Shown piece by piece: positions 24,587-32,898 of a DNA stretch of 41,601 nt. The position numbers were made by a program, and so were the translations under genes. This DNA is from an uncultured Bacteroidales bacterium (GTDB taxonomy: Bacteria; Bacteroidota; Bacteroidia; Bacteroidales; UBA4417), in NCBI GenBank assembly GCA_937965665.1, contig CALCJE010000103.1:1-41601 (forward strand), written 5' to 3'. The notes beneath the pieces are model-generated. The model saw nothing but the letters and a program-made list of their open reading frames with translations. It was not told the origin of the DNA and did not search any database. Positions within the stretch are counted from its first letter, which is position 1; each line of letters opens with the position of its first letter.

Positions 24587-25423
24587 ATGAAATCAGACGA
24601 AATTAGAAATCTATTCTCACAATTTGAAGCCGCTGCTTCAGAGCTGGAAGGGGTTGAGTGTTGGAGTGCCAGAGATCTGCAAAATTTATTAGGATACAGC
24701 AAATGGGAAAACTTTGAAAAAGTAATCCAAAAAGCAAAGGATTCCTGTAAAAATGCCGGGGAAGAAATAGAAAACCATTTTCCTGACGTCAGGAAAATGG
24801 TCGGTATTGGATCCAATACCGAAAGGCTTGTAGAAGATATAGCTTTAACCCGGTATGCTTGCTATTTAATAGCTCAAAACGGTGATAGCCGTAAAGAGGA
24901 AATTGCTTTTGCTCAAAACTATTTTGCAGTACAAACCCGTAGATCTGAATTAGTTGAACAACGTATTTTAGAGTTTGAACGTGTAAAGGCTCGTGAAAAG
25001 CTTAGCCATACCGAAAAACAGCTTTCCGGGATTCTTTACGAACGAGGCGTAGACAGCCAAGGATTTGCATTAATCAGGAGTAAAGGAGACCAGGCACTTT
25101 TCAGGTTAAATACCCAGATGCTTAAACGTAAAATGGGTGTACCAGATACCAGGCCAGTTGCTGATTTCCTACCCACAATAAGCATTAAGGCAAAGGATTT
25201 AGCCGCTGAAATGACCGGATTGAATGTACAGAGTAAAGATTTGAAAGGTCAGACAAAAATAGAAAGAGAGCATATTGATAATAACCTTGCAGTCAGGAAT
25301 ATGCTTACTCAGAGAGGAATTGTACCCGAAAATCTTCCAGCTGCTGAAGATGTGAAGAAACTTCAACGTAAACTTGAGGGTGATGAAAAGAAGTTATTAA
25401 AAGGCAACAAAAAGAAGAAATAA
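24587..25423 (+). CDS. dinD: DNA damage-inducible protein D (DinD)
   Basis: A 278-residue protein with an N-terminal BRO-like region (CWSARDLQNLLGYSKWENF), the FPDVRKMVGIG stretch, and the strongly conserved ALTRYACYLIAQNGDSRKEEIAFAQNYF region (in two parts, about residues 85-113), then a long helical C-terminus. E. coli DinD is SOS-induced and inhibits RecA filaments; on a mobile element it could modulate host recombination or the damage response. A C-terminal fragment of a related gene lies at 12724-12963. Oddities: two abutting perfect palindromes lie within the coding sequence (24774-24822), and the gene sits between about 50-bp direct repeats. Confidence 0.9.
   Translation: MKSDEIRNLFSQFEAAASELEGVECWSARDLQNLLGYSKWENFEKVIQKAKDSCKNAGEEIENHFPDVRKMVGIGSNTERLVEDIALTRYACYLIAQNGDSRKEEIAFAQNYFAVQTRRSELVEQRILEFERVKAREKLSHTEKQLSGILYERGVDSQGFALIRSKGDQALFRLNTQMLKRKMGVPDTRPVADFLPTISIKAKDLAAEMTGLNVQSKDLKGQTKIEREHIDNNLAVRNMLTQRGIVPENLPAAEDVKKLQRKLEGDEKKLLKGNKKKK
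24774..24801. repeat. 28-bp perfect palindrome inside dinD
   Basis: The arm ACCATTTTCCTGAC (24774-24787) is followed without spacer by its exact complement (24788-24801). It encodes residues around HFPDVRKMV. A partial copy lies at 24349-24369. Confidence 0.95.
24801..24822. repeat. 22-bp perfect palindrome inside dinD
   Basis: The arm TCGGTATTGGA (24801-24811) is followed by its exact complement (24812-24822). It directly abuts and shares base 24801 with the 28-bp palindrome. Confidence 0.95.
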
Positions 25424-25446
25424 TGCCAGGCGAACTTTATGCCTAT

Positions 25447-25464
25447 TTAACCAATTGTTAACCA
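25447..25464 (+). promoter_or_regulatory. Candidate integrase arm-type sites, right
   Basis: TTAACCA at 25447-25453 and 25458-25464, the same 11-bp period as the left pair (10559-10576). Confidence 0.45.
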
Positions 25465-25499
25465 ATCGCCTCCAAAACCATTGAAAAACCTCAAAAATT
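25451..25499 (+). repeat. Direct repeat flanking dinD, right copy
   Basis: Closely similar to 24443-24493 and followed within a few bases by the attR core. Together the two copies bracket dinD. Confidence 0.75.
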
Positions 25500-25504
25500 T
25501 TGGT

Positions 25505-25519
25505 TCCGCTCGAAACCTC
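25505..25519. other. attR core
   Basis: TCCGCTCGAAACCTC, identical to the tRNA-Cys 3' end at 10431-10445. It marks the right end of the element. Confidence 0.9.
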
Positions 25520-25522
25520 AAA

Positions 25523-25549
25523 AAAAAGCCTCCTGAACGGAGGCTTTTT
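25523..25549 (-). terminator. Terminator of the acyl-CoA operon
   Basis: AAAAAGCCTCC / GGAGGCTTTTT with a TGAAC-type 5-nt loop; on the minus strand it ends in a T-run. It lies 17 bp after the thiolase stop. Confidence 0.85.
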
Positions 25550-25566
25550 GCATTTATACCTTTGAA

Positions 25567-26811
25567 TTATTCTGCCTTTTTGTACACAATCACAACCACC
25601 GTTTTATCATCACCACCCATATTGATAGTCATTCCATACGGACGGGCGGCATCAAGAATAATTTGATTAGCCCCGGCTTTCCCGGTGAGTTGTTCCCAGA
25701 TTGTTACAGCCATATGAACACCGGTACCTCCTGTGGGATGACCCCAGCCAATAAGTCCCCCGGTAGTATTCACAGGAATTTTCCCATCGCGGGCGGTATT
25801 GCCGGCAGCTACAAATTCAGCGCCTTTGCCATGAGCAACAAAGCCCAGTGCTTCCACAGCCAGTATACCTGCAATGGTGAAACAATCATGTAACTCAACG
25901 GTGGCAAGCTGCTCAATGGTAATATCGGCCGATGCCAGCGCCTGCCTGATAGCTTCGCGCATGGTGGTAAGCACGGTGAGTTGAGGCGGATCTTCGGTAA
26001 TATCGTCAACAGCATGACCCCACCCTACTATCTTAACGGCATCAGCGTAAGCTATGCCAGCTCGTTTCAGGCCTTCCTCGCTCAAAACAGCGATTCCCGA
26101 TGCGCCGTCGCTCACCTTGGAGCAATCGAAAACATTAAGGTGATCCGTGAACGATTTCGGATTTGGTTCTGTTAATGCCAGGGCTTCCAGGGCGGCAACA
26201 GAGTTGTGATGCTCCTGGGCTGTGGGGCAAAGACGGGCATTTTCAATAGCATTTCGGAACCAGCGGGCAAATCCCTTGCGGGCATATTCGCGGCCAAATT
26301 CCTGGTAATAAGCCCCTGCCCTATCGCTGAACTGTCCCGGGAAAAAGTAAGCATGCCCGTTTTTGCGTTTGCTGAACCAGCCGGCACCTGCCAATATATC
26401 GGCCCCGTAAATTGCCTTCACCGTATTCTGCACTTCCACTCCCAGGCAAAGTACTGAATCAGCCGTTCCGGCCAATACTGATTTAATTCCGCTCATCAAT
26501 GCCAAGCCACCCGATGCACAGGCGCCTTCAACACTCGTTGATGGTTTATAGCGTAATTGCTTATCCACCATGGGCAAAAAAGCACCCAGGTGGGCTTGTT
26601 TGTTGAATCGCGCTGACATAAAATTGCCAACCACACTTTCATCAATATTTGCAGCACCGCCCAGTTGTGAAATTACACCCTGCCCTGCTTCTTTCATGTA
26701 ATGCTCAAGCCCCGGCCTGTCCTTTCGGGGATTAAATTCCTTGCGACCGGTGCCCAGTGAAATGGTGTTGTACCCGGCAGCCATGTATACTTTTCGTGAT
26801 ATTTTTGTCAT
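25567..26811 (-). CDS. Thiolase-family acetyl-CoA acyltransferase
   Basis: A 414-residue thiolase of the SCP-x-like type. The nucleophile region is VEGACASGG with Cys98. The C-terminal signatures are present (GGLIGWGHPTGGTG, TTGG; ELHDCF with the catalytic His/Cys pair region). Thiolases cleave or form acetoacetyl-CoA and longer 3-ketoacyl-CoA. It is the third gene of a crotonase / hydroxyacyl-CoA dehydrogenase / thiolase operon, so the set covers the three C2-shortening or C4-forming steps between enoyl-CoA and acetyl-CoA. The gap to the preceding gene is 20 bp. Confidence 0.88.
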   Translation of the reverse strand: MTKISRKVYMAAGYNTISLGTGRKEFNPRKDRPGLEHYMKEAGQGVISQLGGAANIDESVVGNFMSARFNKQAHLGAFLPMVDKQLRYKPSTSVEGACASGGLALMSGIKSVLAGTADSVLCLGVEVQNTVKAIYGADILAGAGWFSKRKNGHAYFFPGQFSDRAGAYYQEFGREYARKGFARWFRNAIENARLCPTAQEHHNSVAALEALALTEPNPKSFTDHLNVFDCSKVSDGASGIAVLSEEGLKRAGIAYADAVKIVGWGHAVDDITEDPPQLTVLTTMREAIRQALASADITIEQLATVELHDCFTIAGILAVEALGFVAHGKGAEFVAAGNTARDGKIPVNTTGGLIGWGHPTGGTGVHMAVTIWEQLTGKAGANQIILDAARPYGMTINMGGDDKTVVVIVYKKAE

Positions 26812-26831
26812 TTCAAAATGATTTTATCCGG

Positions 26832-28166
26832 TTACAAATAATCGTTAATGGGTCCGTAAGCGTGGAAAAACCCGGTAAGCAATACGGTATTCACATCGTT
26901 TTCGGTTGCAGCCACTCCATCGCTAACAAGTTTTAAAGCTGTTTTACGTGAGTTTTTTGCATAGGTAACTGCCAGATCGGCACCTTTGGTGTGCGCGGCT
27001 TGTAAAGCTTTAAATGCAGGTTTAAGCAGGGTGTTTTTGTCAGCAGCTTTAACCAGCGTTTTCCATGGTAAAACTTCAGCAGGAATCTCTCCCAGCCAGG
27101 TATCGGCCTGCTGGCTGAATGTTGACAAGGCAATATAGGTTCCGGCAGCCTTGTCAATTACACCTACAGGTTTTCCTTTTTCATATTTCAGGAAACCGTC
27201 TTTCTGGTTTCCATCACTAAACTGGCCGCCTTTAACACCACTCAGAACGAGTTCGTCGAGCAGGCTGCTATGTAGTTTTTCGCCCTGCATATGTGGTTGC
27301 ATAACCCTGAGGATAAACTGAACCACATCGAGCCCAACATAATCAATCAGCTGAAATATACCCATGGGTCGGGATAGGAAATCGCGGGTAACCTTATCGA
27401 TGCAATAAATGGCCTCGTGCAGGGGCATTTCGGCAGAGAGACGCTCGGCTTCCTGTATACCAAACAAAGCATCGCGCATAAAATGCCCGTTGCCAATGAA
27501 ACCTGCAATGTCGTTCGAAGGAACCACGATTTTGCGCAGGTTGGAGGCGTATTGCCTGGCAAATGCGATCATTTCAGCTGAATTTTCGGGAATGGTAATC
27601 AGCTCAACCAGTTTCTGAACTGCCGGTGGATTATAAAAATGAAATCCGAGAATCCGTCCTTCCAGCGAAGCATTCTTATCCAGCCCACCTATCGGTACGG
27701 ACGAGGTATTGGTAAAAAACCAGGGTTGTGAGGGGTTGTTTTCGTTTATCAGGCGGAAAAGTTTTTCCTTCAGTGCCTGGTTTTCGCTAACTGCTTCAAA
27801 TACAAGTGTTGAATCGTAAGCTGATTCTATTCGGGTTGTAGGCCTTACAATGCTTAACACATCCTGAACATAGGCATCAATGATATCGCTGTTTTCGATC
27901 AAATCGGGCCTGTGGGCATAAATATTCCGCAAGCTTACAATTTTTTTCTCAGCAGCTTTAAGTACCTGAGCGCGCAGGTATTTCAGCAGGCCGGTAAGGC
28001 CTTCGTCGGATGTATCAATAGCATTGATAACAAACGTCTTTCCTTTGTTTTCAGGCTTGAGCATCTGGTCCGCCATTTCGAGGACGGTTAGCAGCAGGAT
28101 GCCGCTTCCCATTTTGCCTGCAGCACCCATTACTGATACTTTTTGTATTCGCTGTATATAATCCAT
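26832..28166 (-). CDS. 3-hydroxyacyl-CoA dehydrogenase
   Basis: A 444-residue protein with an N-terminal NAD-binding Rossmann motif (SVMGAAGKMGSGI, about residues 11-23). The middle motif TNTSSVPI and HFYNPP stretch are typical of this family. It is longer than the roughly 280-residue single-domain HbdA and resembles the two-domain Bacteroidota forms. It oxidises 3-hydroxyacyl-CoA to 3-ketoacyl-CoA or the reverse. It lies between crotonase (42 bp upstream) and thiolase (20 bp downstream). Confidence 0.9.
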   Translation of the reverse strand: MDYIQRIQKVSVMGAAGKMGSGILLLTVLEMADQMLKPENKGKTFVINAIDTSDEGLTGLLKYLRAQVLKAAEKKIVSLRNIYAHRPDLIENSDIIDAYVQDVLSIVRPTTRIESAYDSTLVFEAVSENQALKEKLFRLINENNPSQPWFFTNTSSVPIGGLDKNASLEGRILGFHFYNPPAVQKLVELITIPENSAEMIAFARQYASNLRKIVVPSNDIAGFIGNGHFMRDALFGIQEAERLSAEMPLHEAIYCIDKVTRDFLSRPMGIFQLIDYVGLDVVQFILRVMQPHMQGEKLHSSLLDELVLSGVKGGQFSDGNQKDGFLKYEKGKPVGVIDKAAGTYIALSTFSQQADTWLGEIPAEVLPWKTLVKAADKNTLLKPAFKALQAAHTKGADLAVTYAKNSRKTALKLVSDGVAATENDVNTVLLTGFFHAYGPINDYL

Positions 28167-28208
28167 TTTTATTAATATTTTATCTAAATCTTTTAAGAGT
28201 ATTGGATG

Positions 28209-28976
28209 TTACCACTGTGGTTTACGTTTTTCGAGGAACGCTTTCATGCCTTCGGTACCCTGTTTGCCAAACAACTGCCCGAACGACTGTGCTTCAAGTT
28301 GGCTTCCCTGGGCCAGCGATACCTGGTATCCCTGCCGGGCCACGAATTTTACAAGTTTAATGGCATCCGGTCCGCGGGAGGCAATTACATCGGCTATCCT
28401 GAACACTTCGTCCATCAATTGTTCGGGTTCAGTAACCTTTTGTACCAGCCCAATGCGCAAGGCGTCAACAGCTGTAATCATTTCGCCGGTGGTGAGCATA
28501 AATAAGGCATCGCCCATTCCGATTAGCCGGGGAAGACGCTGGGTACCCGCATAACCCGGAATAAGCCCGAGATTAACCTCCGGCTGACCGAACTTTGCTG
28601 TGCTGGATGCAATCCGGAAATCACAGGCCAGGGCCAGTTCGAGCCCTCCGCCCAGGGCAAAACCATTGATTGCAGCAATAACAGGCACTTCGACTGTTGA
28701 AAATCCACGAAAAGTGTTTTGCCCACGCAGCGAAAAGGCTTCGGCTTCTTCGGAAGTTTTATTTACCATTTCAGCGATATCGGCACCAGCCACAAAAGCT
28801 TTGCCTGCCCCGGTAATAATCATGGCGCTTAAACCCGGCTCACAGGCTTCGTTGGCCAGCAGCTGGTCCATTTCATCAAAAAAGGCAGTATTGAGTGCGT
28901 TGAGGCTTTCGGGCCGGTTAATGGTTACCAGCAATATACCGCCTTTGCGAACGGGTTGAAGAATTTTATATTCCAT
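28209..28976 (-). CDS. Enoyl-CoA hydratase (crotonase family)
   Basis: A 255-residue crotonase. Oxyanion-hole motifs are AGADIAEM and FALGGGLELALACD. Both catalytic glutamates are present: Glu113 (GLELALACD) and Glu133 (QPEVNLGLIPG). It hydrates crotonyl-CoA or other short enoyl-CoA. First gene of the operon, with a promoter box at 29024-29031. Confidence 0.92.
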   Translation of the reverse strand: MEYKILQPVRKGGILLVTINRPESLNALNTAFFDEMDQLLANEACEPGLSAMIITGAGKAFVAGADIAEMVNKTSEEAEAFSLRGQNTFRGFSTVEVPVIAAINGFALGGGLELALACDFRIASSTAKFGQPEVNLGLIPGYAGTQRLPRLIGMGDALFMLTTGEMITAVDALRIGLVQKVTEPEQLMDEVFRIADVIASRGPDAIKLVKFVARQGYQVSLAQGSQLEAQSFGQLFGKQGTEGMKAFLEKRKPQW

Positions 28977-29023
28977 TTATTGAATGTTGATTATAGCTCA
29001 AGATTTTAGTAATGAAACCCAGA

Positions 29024-29031
29024 CAAATATA
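29024..29031 (-). promoter_or_regulatory. Promoter -7 box of the acyl-CoA operon
   Basis: TATATTTG on the minus strand, about 48 nt before the crotonase start. The rest of the gap to tsaB holds no other feature that I can see. Confidence 0.6.
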
Positions 29032-29202
29032 AACTTATTTCTATATTATAAAAAAACTATATTAAATAATAATGCTTCACTTTAGCCAGCCCGCAGCATT
29101 TGAAAGCAAATAAATCAGACAAAACCAGCAGCTTACCAAAGAAAAGCCCTGCCTGAAGAATATCCCGGAAGGTTTCTAATAGTGTATTAAGGTAGTATAA
29201 GA

Positions 29203-29910
29203 TCAGTATAATCCTTTCACGCGTGGTTTACCTGCCACAAAATCTTTCAGATAAAATGGTTCGCAATAAGCAACATCAGCGAAGTTTTGCGCTTCGTATT
29301 CTGCTTCAGCCAACACGCATACAGCTTGGGCTGTGAGGTTAATGTGATCCAGAAATGTGATTTTATTTTTGCCTGCCAGCACTGTCTGGCATTTTGATGC
29401 GCCATCGCCAAAGTAAACTATCTCCCTGTCGGGAAAACGATCGAATGCATCCTGGTCAATGATTCGGGCATTAACGTTTTCAACAACCTGCAGGTGCTGG
29501 TCGAACATGGCTGTATACACCTCCATCCGGCGTGCATCGAGCATGGGGCAGAGCAGAACATTATCCAATGGGGCATTTTCGGTTTTCAGTTTTTGCAACG
29601 CCAGCCATGCCAGCGATTTCAGGGTATCAACAGCAATAAACGGCTTATCGGTGGCATAGCAAAGGCCCTTGGCCGACGAAACACCAATTCGCAGCCCGGT
29701 ATAAGAACCCGGGCCCATACTTACGGCAACGGCATCCATTTGCGAATAGGGAAAACCCGCCTCGGCAAATACTTCTGTTATATACCCGGTAAGCTCGGCT
29801 GAATGTTCACGGGTACCAACAGATTCGCGCATTGCCACAATTTTTCCTCCTTTTACCAAAGCTACCGAGCAGATGCTTGTAGCTGTTTCGATACCCAGAA
29901 TAAGCGCCAT
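29203..29910 (-). CDS. tsaB: TsaB, tRNA threonylcarbamoyladenosine (t6A) synthesis protein
   Basis: A 235-residue ASKHA-fold protein: N-terminus LILGIETATSICSVAL and the family hallmark GPGSYTGLRIG (about residues 66-76). TsaB (YeaZ) works with TsaD and TsaE to put t6A on A37 of tRNAs reading ANN codons. Normal length. Own promoter box at 29933-29940. Confidence 0.95.
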   Translation of the reverse strand: MALILGIETATSICSVALVKGGKIVAMRESVGTREHSAELTGYITEVFAEAGFPYSQMDAVAVSMGPGSYTGLRIGVSSAKGLCYATDKPFIAVDTLKSLAWLALQKLKTENAPLDNVLLCPMLDARRMEVYTAMFDQHLQVVENVNARIIDQDAFDRFPDREIVYFGDGASKCQTVLAGKNKITFLDHINLTAQAVCVLAEAEYEAQNFADVAYCEPFYLKDFVAGKPRVKGLY

Positions 29911-29932
29911 GTATTCCTTTTTAAAATGTGTG

Positions 29933-29940
29933 CAAATTTA
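29933..29940 (-). promoter_or_regulatory. Promoter -7 box for tsaB
   Basis: TAAATTTG on the minus strand, about 23 nt before the tsaB ATG. Confidence 0.65.
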
Positions 29941-29951
29941 CGAAAATAAAA

Positions 29952-29995
29952 GTTCCGGGTGCTGATGTTCATTTTGTGAACCCAGCGCCCGGAAC
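29952..29995 (-). terminator. Terminator after the HlyD-type gene
   Basis: GTTCCGGG and GCTG pair with CAGC and CCCGGAAC, with an inner GTTCA/TGAAC stem; on the minus strand a TTTTATTTT run follows. It ends the efflux operon just before the tsaB promoter. Confidence 0.8.
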
Positions 29996-30023
29996 CCGGA
30001 AGAAGCTATTGATTGATGTTTAA

Positions 30024-31394
30024 TTACTTCTTTTCATCAGCATACAAATCCTTGGCATCAACTTTGGTTACTTTATCGCCATCTTTCAGTTTTTTGGAAA
30101 CAGCCCTGTAAGGTGCAGTAATAACTTCCTGTCCATCGGTTAAACCTTCTGTAACCTGGATGTAGGTATTATCCTGGATACCGGTTTTAACTTTAACCAT
30201 CTTGGCAACGCCTTTGTCGTAAAGGAAAACATATTCCTGAACGGCTTCTGTCTTCTTTTTGGTGTTTTCGTCACCTTCCGAAGAAGAAGTGCTTTCTTTT
30301 TCGGCCTTGGCTATTGCTGCTTTAGCGGTGTCAGCTCTCGAGGTAACGGCCTGTATCGGGAGGGTTAATACATTGTTTTTGCTTGCAGTTTGAATATCGA
30401 CTGTTGCCGACATACCCGGGCGGAAAGGCGAATCATTAGGATTGTTGCTCGAAATAAGATCTTTGTACGAATCGGGAAGAATACGGATTTTAACCTCGAA
30501 GTTGGTTACCTGGTCGGCACTAACACCCACGGTATTGGCGGAGGTGCTGATTTCGGTCACCAGGCCCTTAAATTTACGGTTCTGGTATGCATCCACTTCA
30601 ACCAGGGCGGTATCGTGAAGCGCAACGCGAACAATATCGTTCTCATTTACACTTACCTTAACTTCCATGGTTTGAAGGTTGGCAATACGCAGAATCTCGG
30701 TTCCTGAACCAAATTGTGAAGCTCCTGCAACACGTTCGCCTTTTTCGATATTGAGTTTCGAAACGGTTCCTGCTACCGGTGCGTAAATAGAAGTTTTAGA
30801 AAGGTTTTCCTTCGATTCCTTAACACCAGCTTCGGCACTCTTCACATTGAAAGCAGAGGCTTTAATGCTCTCTTCGGCAGCTTCAACTTCGGCCAGGGCC
30901 ACTTCATAATTCGACTTTGAAGTTTCGAACTCGGCATCGGAAATAGTTTTCTGGTTATGCAGTTTTTCGTTACGGTCGAACGAACTTTTAGCATTGAGGA
31001 ATTGTGATTTTACCTGTGCAAGCCGTGCTTTGGCGTTGGCCAGGTTGGCTTGTGCCGTGTTAAGCGCAGCAACAGTACGATCGTAATTCGAAATATAAAT
31101 TTCGGGGTTTATTTTGGCCAGCAATTGCCCGGCTTTAATCAGATCGCCTTCTTTCACATACAGCTCGATAATTTCACCCGACACGTCAGGCGAAAGCTTG
31201 ACTTCGAATTCAGGAGCAATTTTCCCGTTAGCCGAAACCACCTCGACGATGGTACGCTTTGTAACTTTTTCGGTAGCAACTTTTGTGTCTTCGGTCTTAC
31301 CAATAAGTCCTTTTTTCTTGGCCACAATACCGGCAATAAGGGCTACTCCGACAAAAATAATGAGTATCCAGATAATTCTTTTCTTGGTGAACAT
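30024..31394 (-). CDS. HlyD/MacA-family efflux periplasmic adaptor
   Basis: A 456-residue membrane-fusion protein: an N-terminal membrane anchor (about 7-25), a biotinyl-lipoyl-like region (VSGEIIELYVKEGDLIKAGQLLAKI), a long alpha hairpin (about 105-200), then beta-barrel and membrane-proximal domains. It links an inner-membrane transporter to a TolC-type channel. The TolC-family gene directly upstream carries an in-frame stop. No permease or ATPase gene lies in this operon, so the inner-membrane partner must be encoded elsewhere or upstream outside the operon. Confidence 0.92.
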   Translation of the reverse strand: MFTKKRIIWILIIFVGVALIAGIVAKKKGLIGKTEDTKVATEKVTKRTIVEVVSANGKIAPEFEVKLSPDVSGEIIELYVKEGDLIKAGQLLAKINPEIYISNYDRTVAALNTAQANLANAKARLAQVKSQFLNAKSSFDRNEKLHNQKTISDAEFETSKSNYEVALAEVEAAEESIKASAFNVKSAEAGVKESKENLSKTSIYAPVAGTVSKLNIEKGERVAGASQFGSGTEILRIANLQTMEVKVSVNENDIVRVALHDTALVEVDAYQNRKFKGLVTEISTSANTVGVSADQVTNFEVKIRILPDSYKDLISSNNPNDSPFRPGMSATVDIQTASKNNVLTLPIQAVTSRADTAKAAIAKAEKESTSSSEGDENTKKKTEAVQEYVFLYDKGVAKMVKVKTGIQDNTYIQVTEGLTDGQEVITAPYRAVSKKLKDGDKVTKVDAKDLYADEKK

Positions 31395-31453
31395 TGTTAA
31401 AGTGGATTAAATGATAAATAATTTTGTGTCTGTTTAGTGCGTGGATAAAATTT

Positions 31454-32812
31454 TTACATCTTGCGTTTCAGCGATAATGGCTTGCCCATGTAAAAGTCGA
31501 GAACCGTACTTTTGAAAATAAACTCGTACTTGGCACGTAGCTGATCGGATTCGGCTTTTTCGAGATCTTTCTTGGCATTGTTGTAATCAACCGAGTTTAA
31601 TGCCCCAACATTAAATTTCTGCTCAGCATACCTGAACGATTCGTGGGCTGCATTTACGCCTGCTGTGGATGCCTCGTAATTATTGAGGGCTGCCTTGGCA
31701 TCAACGTAAGCCTGCTGAATGGTTTTGCGAAGTTGTAGCTTGCTTTGTTCGAGGTTATACTTCTGGTTTTCAACATTAATTTTTGCACGGCTTATATTGG
31801 TCCGGGTCGACCAGCCATTAAAAATCGGAACATTCAGGTTAATAGAAAATGATTTGTTAAAGTTATCTTGTATCTGGTCGTTCCACGATTTTGTTTTATA
31901 TACGGCACTTGCACTGTCGAAAACCTGAGCAGCACCCGAGTATCCCGATCCCAACGATCCCTGTATGGAGAGTGTTGGCGACTGGCCGCCCTGAGCCATG
32001 GATAAGGCAATTTCGGAACTTTTCACCCTCGACTGTGAACTTTTGATGGATGGCTGAGTTTCGAGTGCATATTCATAAATCTGGTCGGGTTTAATCGAAA
32101 GCGAGGGCTGGGTGGCCATATCGATGTCAGGATATTCAATTTCGAAGCCATCGAGATTGGGCAGGTCGAGCATTTGTGCCAGGGTAAGGCGGGCAATAAA
32201 AAGGTTATTCTGGGCACTTACAAACTGCGAATTTTCTGATGCTTTCTGTGCTTCGATGGTAAAATAATCTCCTTAGGCACGAGCACCGGAATCAACAAGT
32301 GTTTTGAGGCGTTGCGACTGCAGTTCAGTAGATTTTAATTGCTTTTCGGCAGTTTTGGCTAATTCGTTATAAAACAAAATCTGCAGGTAACCCGTGGCAA
32401 TATTCAGCGAAATATCATCCATAAATTTATCGGTCTCAAAACGGGTGGCTTCGAGATCGGATTTACGCTGTTTCACCTGGTTTATTTTCTGAAAACCATC
32501 GAATAGCGTTAAACTTGAACCGAGGTAAAAGTTATCGGTCTGTACCCGGCTTGTAGCAAATTGGTTGGTATAACGGTCAACGGTCTGACCAAAGTTGTAA
32601 CCGTGACTCGCGCCACCGTTTAGGGAAGGAAGCAAGCTCAGCTTGTCCTGCTGCAACATCGCTGATTCATTTTTAACCTGCAGTAGCTGCTGTTTTACCT
32701 GTATGTTATTGGAGAGCGCATATTCAACACATTTCTCCAGTGTCCACACCTCCTGTGAGTTCACTGCCGTTACGAACAGGAAACAGGATATCATTAAAAA
32801 AAATTTTCTCAT
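31454..32812 (-). pseudogene. TolC-family outer-membrane efflux protein interrupted by an in-frame TAA
   Basis: The frame from ATG 32812 encodes a signal peptide (MRKFFLMISCFLFVTAVNSQ), then an OEP-type helical repeat. It stops at TAA 32273-32275 after VDSGARA. The same frame continues with GDYFTIEAQKASENSQF and further OEP sequence to 31454. The usual sequence is RAKGDYF, so the stop probably replaced a Lys codon (AAA to TAA). No frameshift is involved. The full-length product would be about 452 residues. It is either a true nonsense mutation, a sequencing error, or is read through. Promoter box at 32870-32877. Confidence 0.88.
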
Positions 32813-32869
32813 TGAAAGGAAGTTATAAATTCAGAACTTATTGTGATGTATTTTATTGAATTAATTTTA

Positions 32870-32877
32870 CAAAGTTA
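32870..32877 (-). promoter_or_regulatory. Promoter -7 box of the TolC-HlyD operon
   Basis: TAACTTTG on the minus strand, about 58 nt before the start at 32812. Confidence 0.6.
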
Positions 32878-32898
32878 TTGTAACCATGATATAAACAC

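Larger units (their letters stand above)
10431..25519. mobile_element. Integrated phage-satellite-like element in tRNA-Cys
   Basis: An about 15.1 kb segment lies between two identical 15-bp cores (TCCGCTCGAAACCTC at 10431-10445 and 25505-25519), the left one being the tRNA-Cys 3' end. It carries a tyrosine integrase, excisionase-like HTH protein, XRE regulator, primase, helicase, iteron-like array, HicAB, DinD and a tape-measure-like protein. It appears more AT-rich than the flanks. No capsid, portal, terminase, lysis gene or relaxase is recognisable. This favours a satellite or phage-derived island over a complete prophage or conjugative element. Element boundaries are well supported; the satellite label is inference. 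Confidence 0.85.

Noticed and set aside
10431..25519. Conjugative or mobilizable element
   Set aside because: No relaxase or conjugation gene is visible; the primase, helicase and tape-measure-like genes point to a phage-related element.
31454..32812. Two separate TolC-type genes
   Set aside because: Both parts are in the same frame and join across a single stop codon; the second part has no signal peptide.
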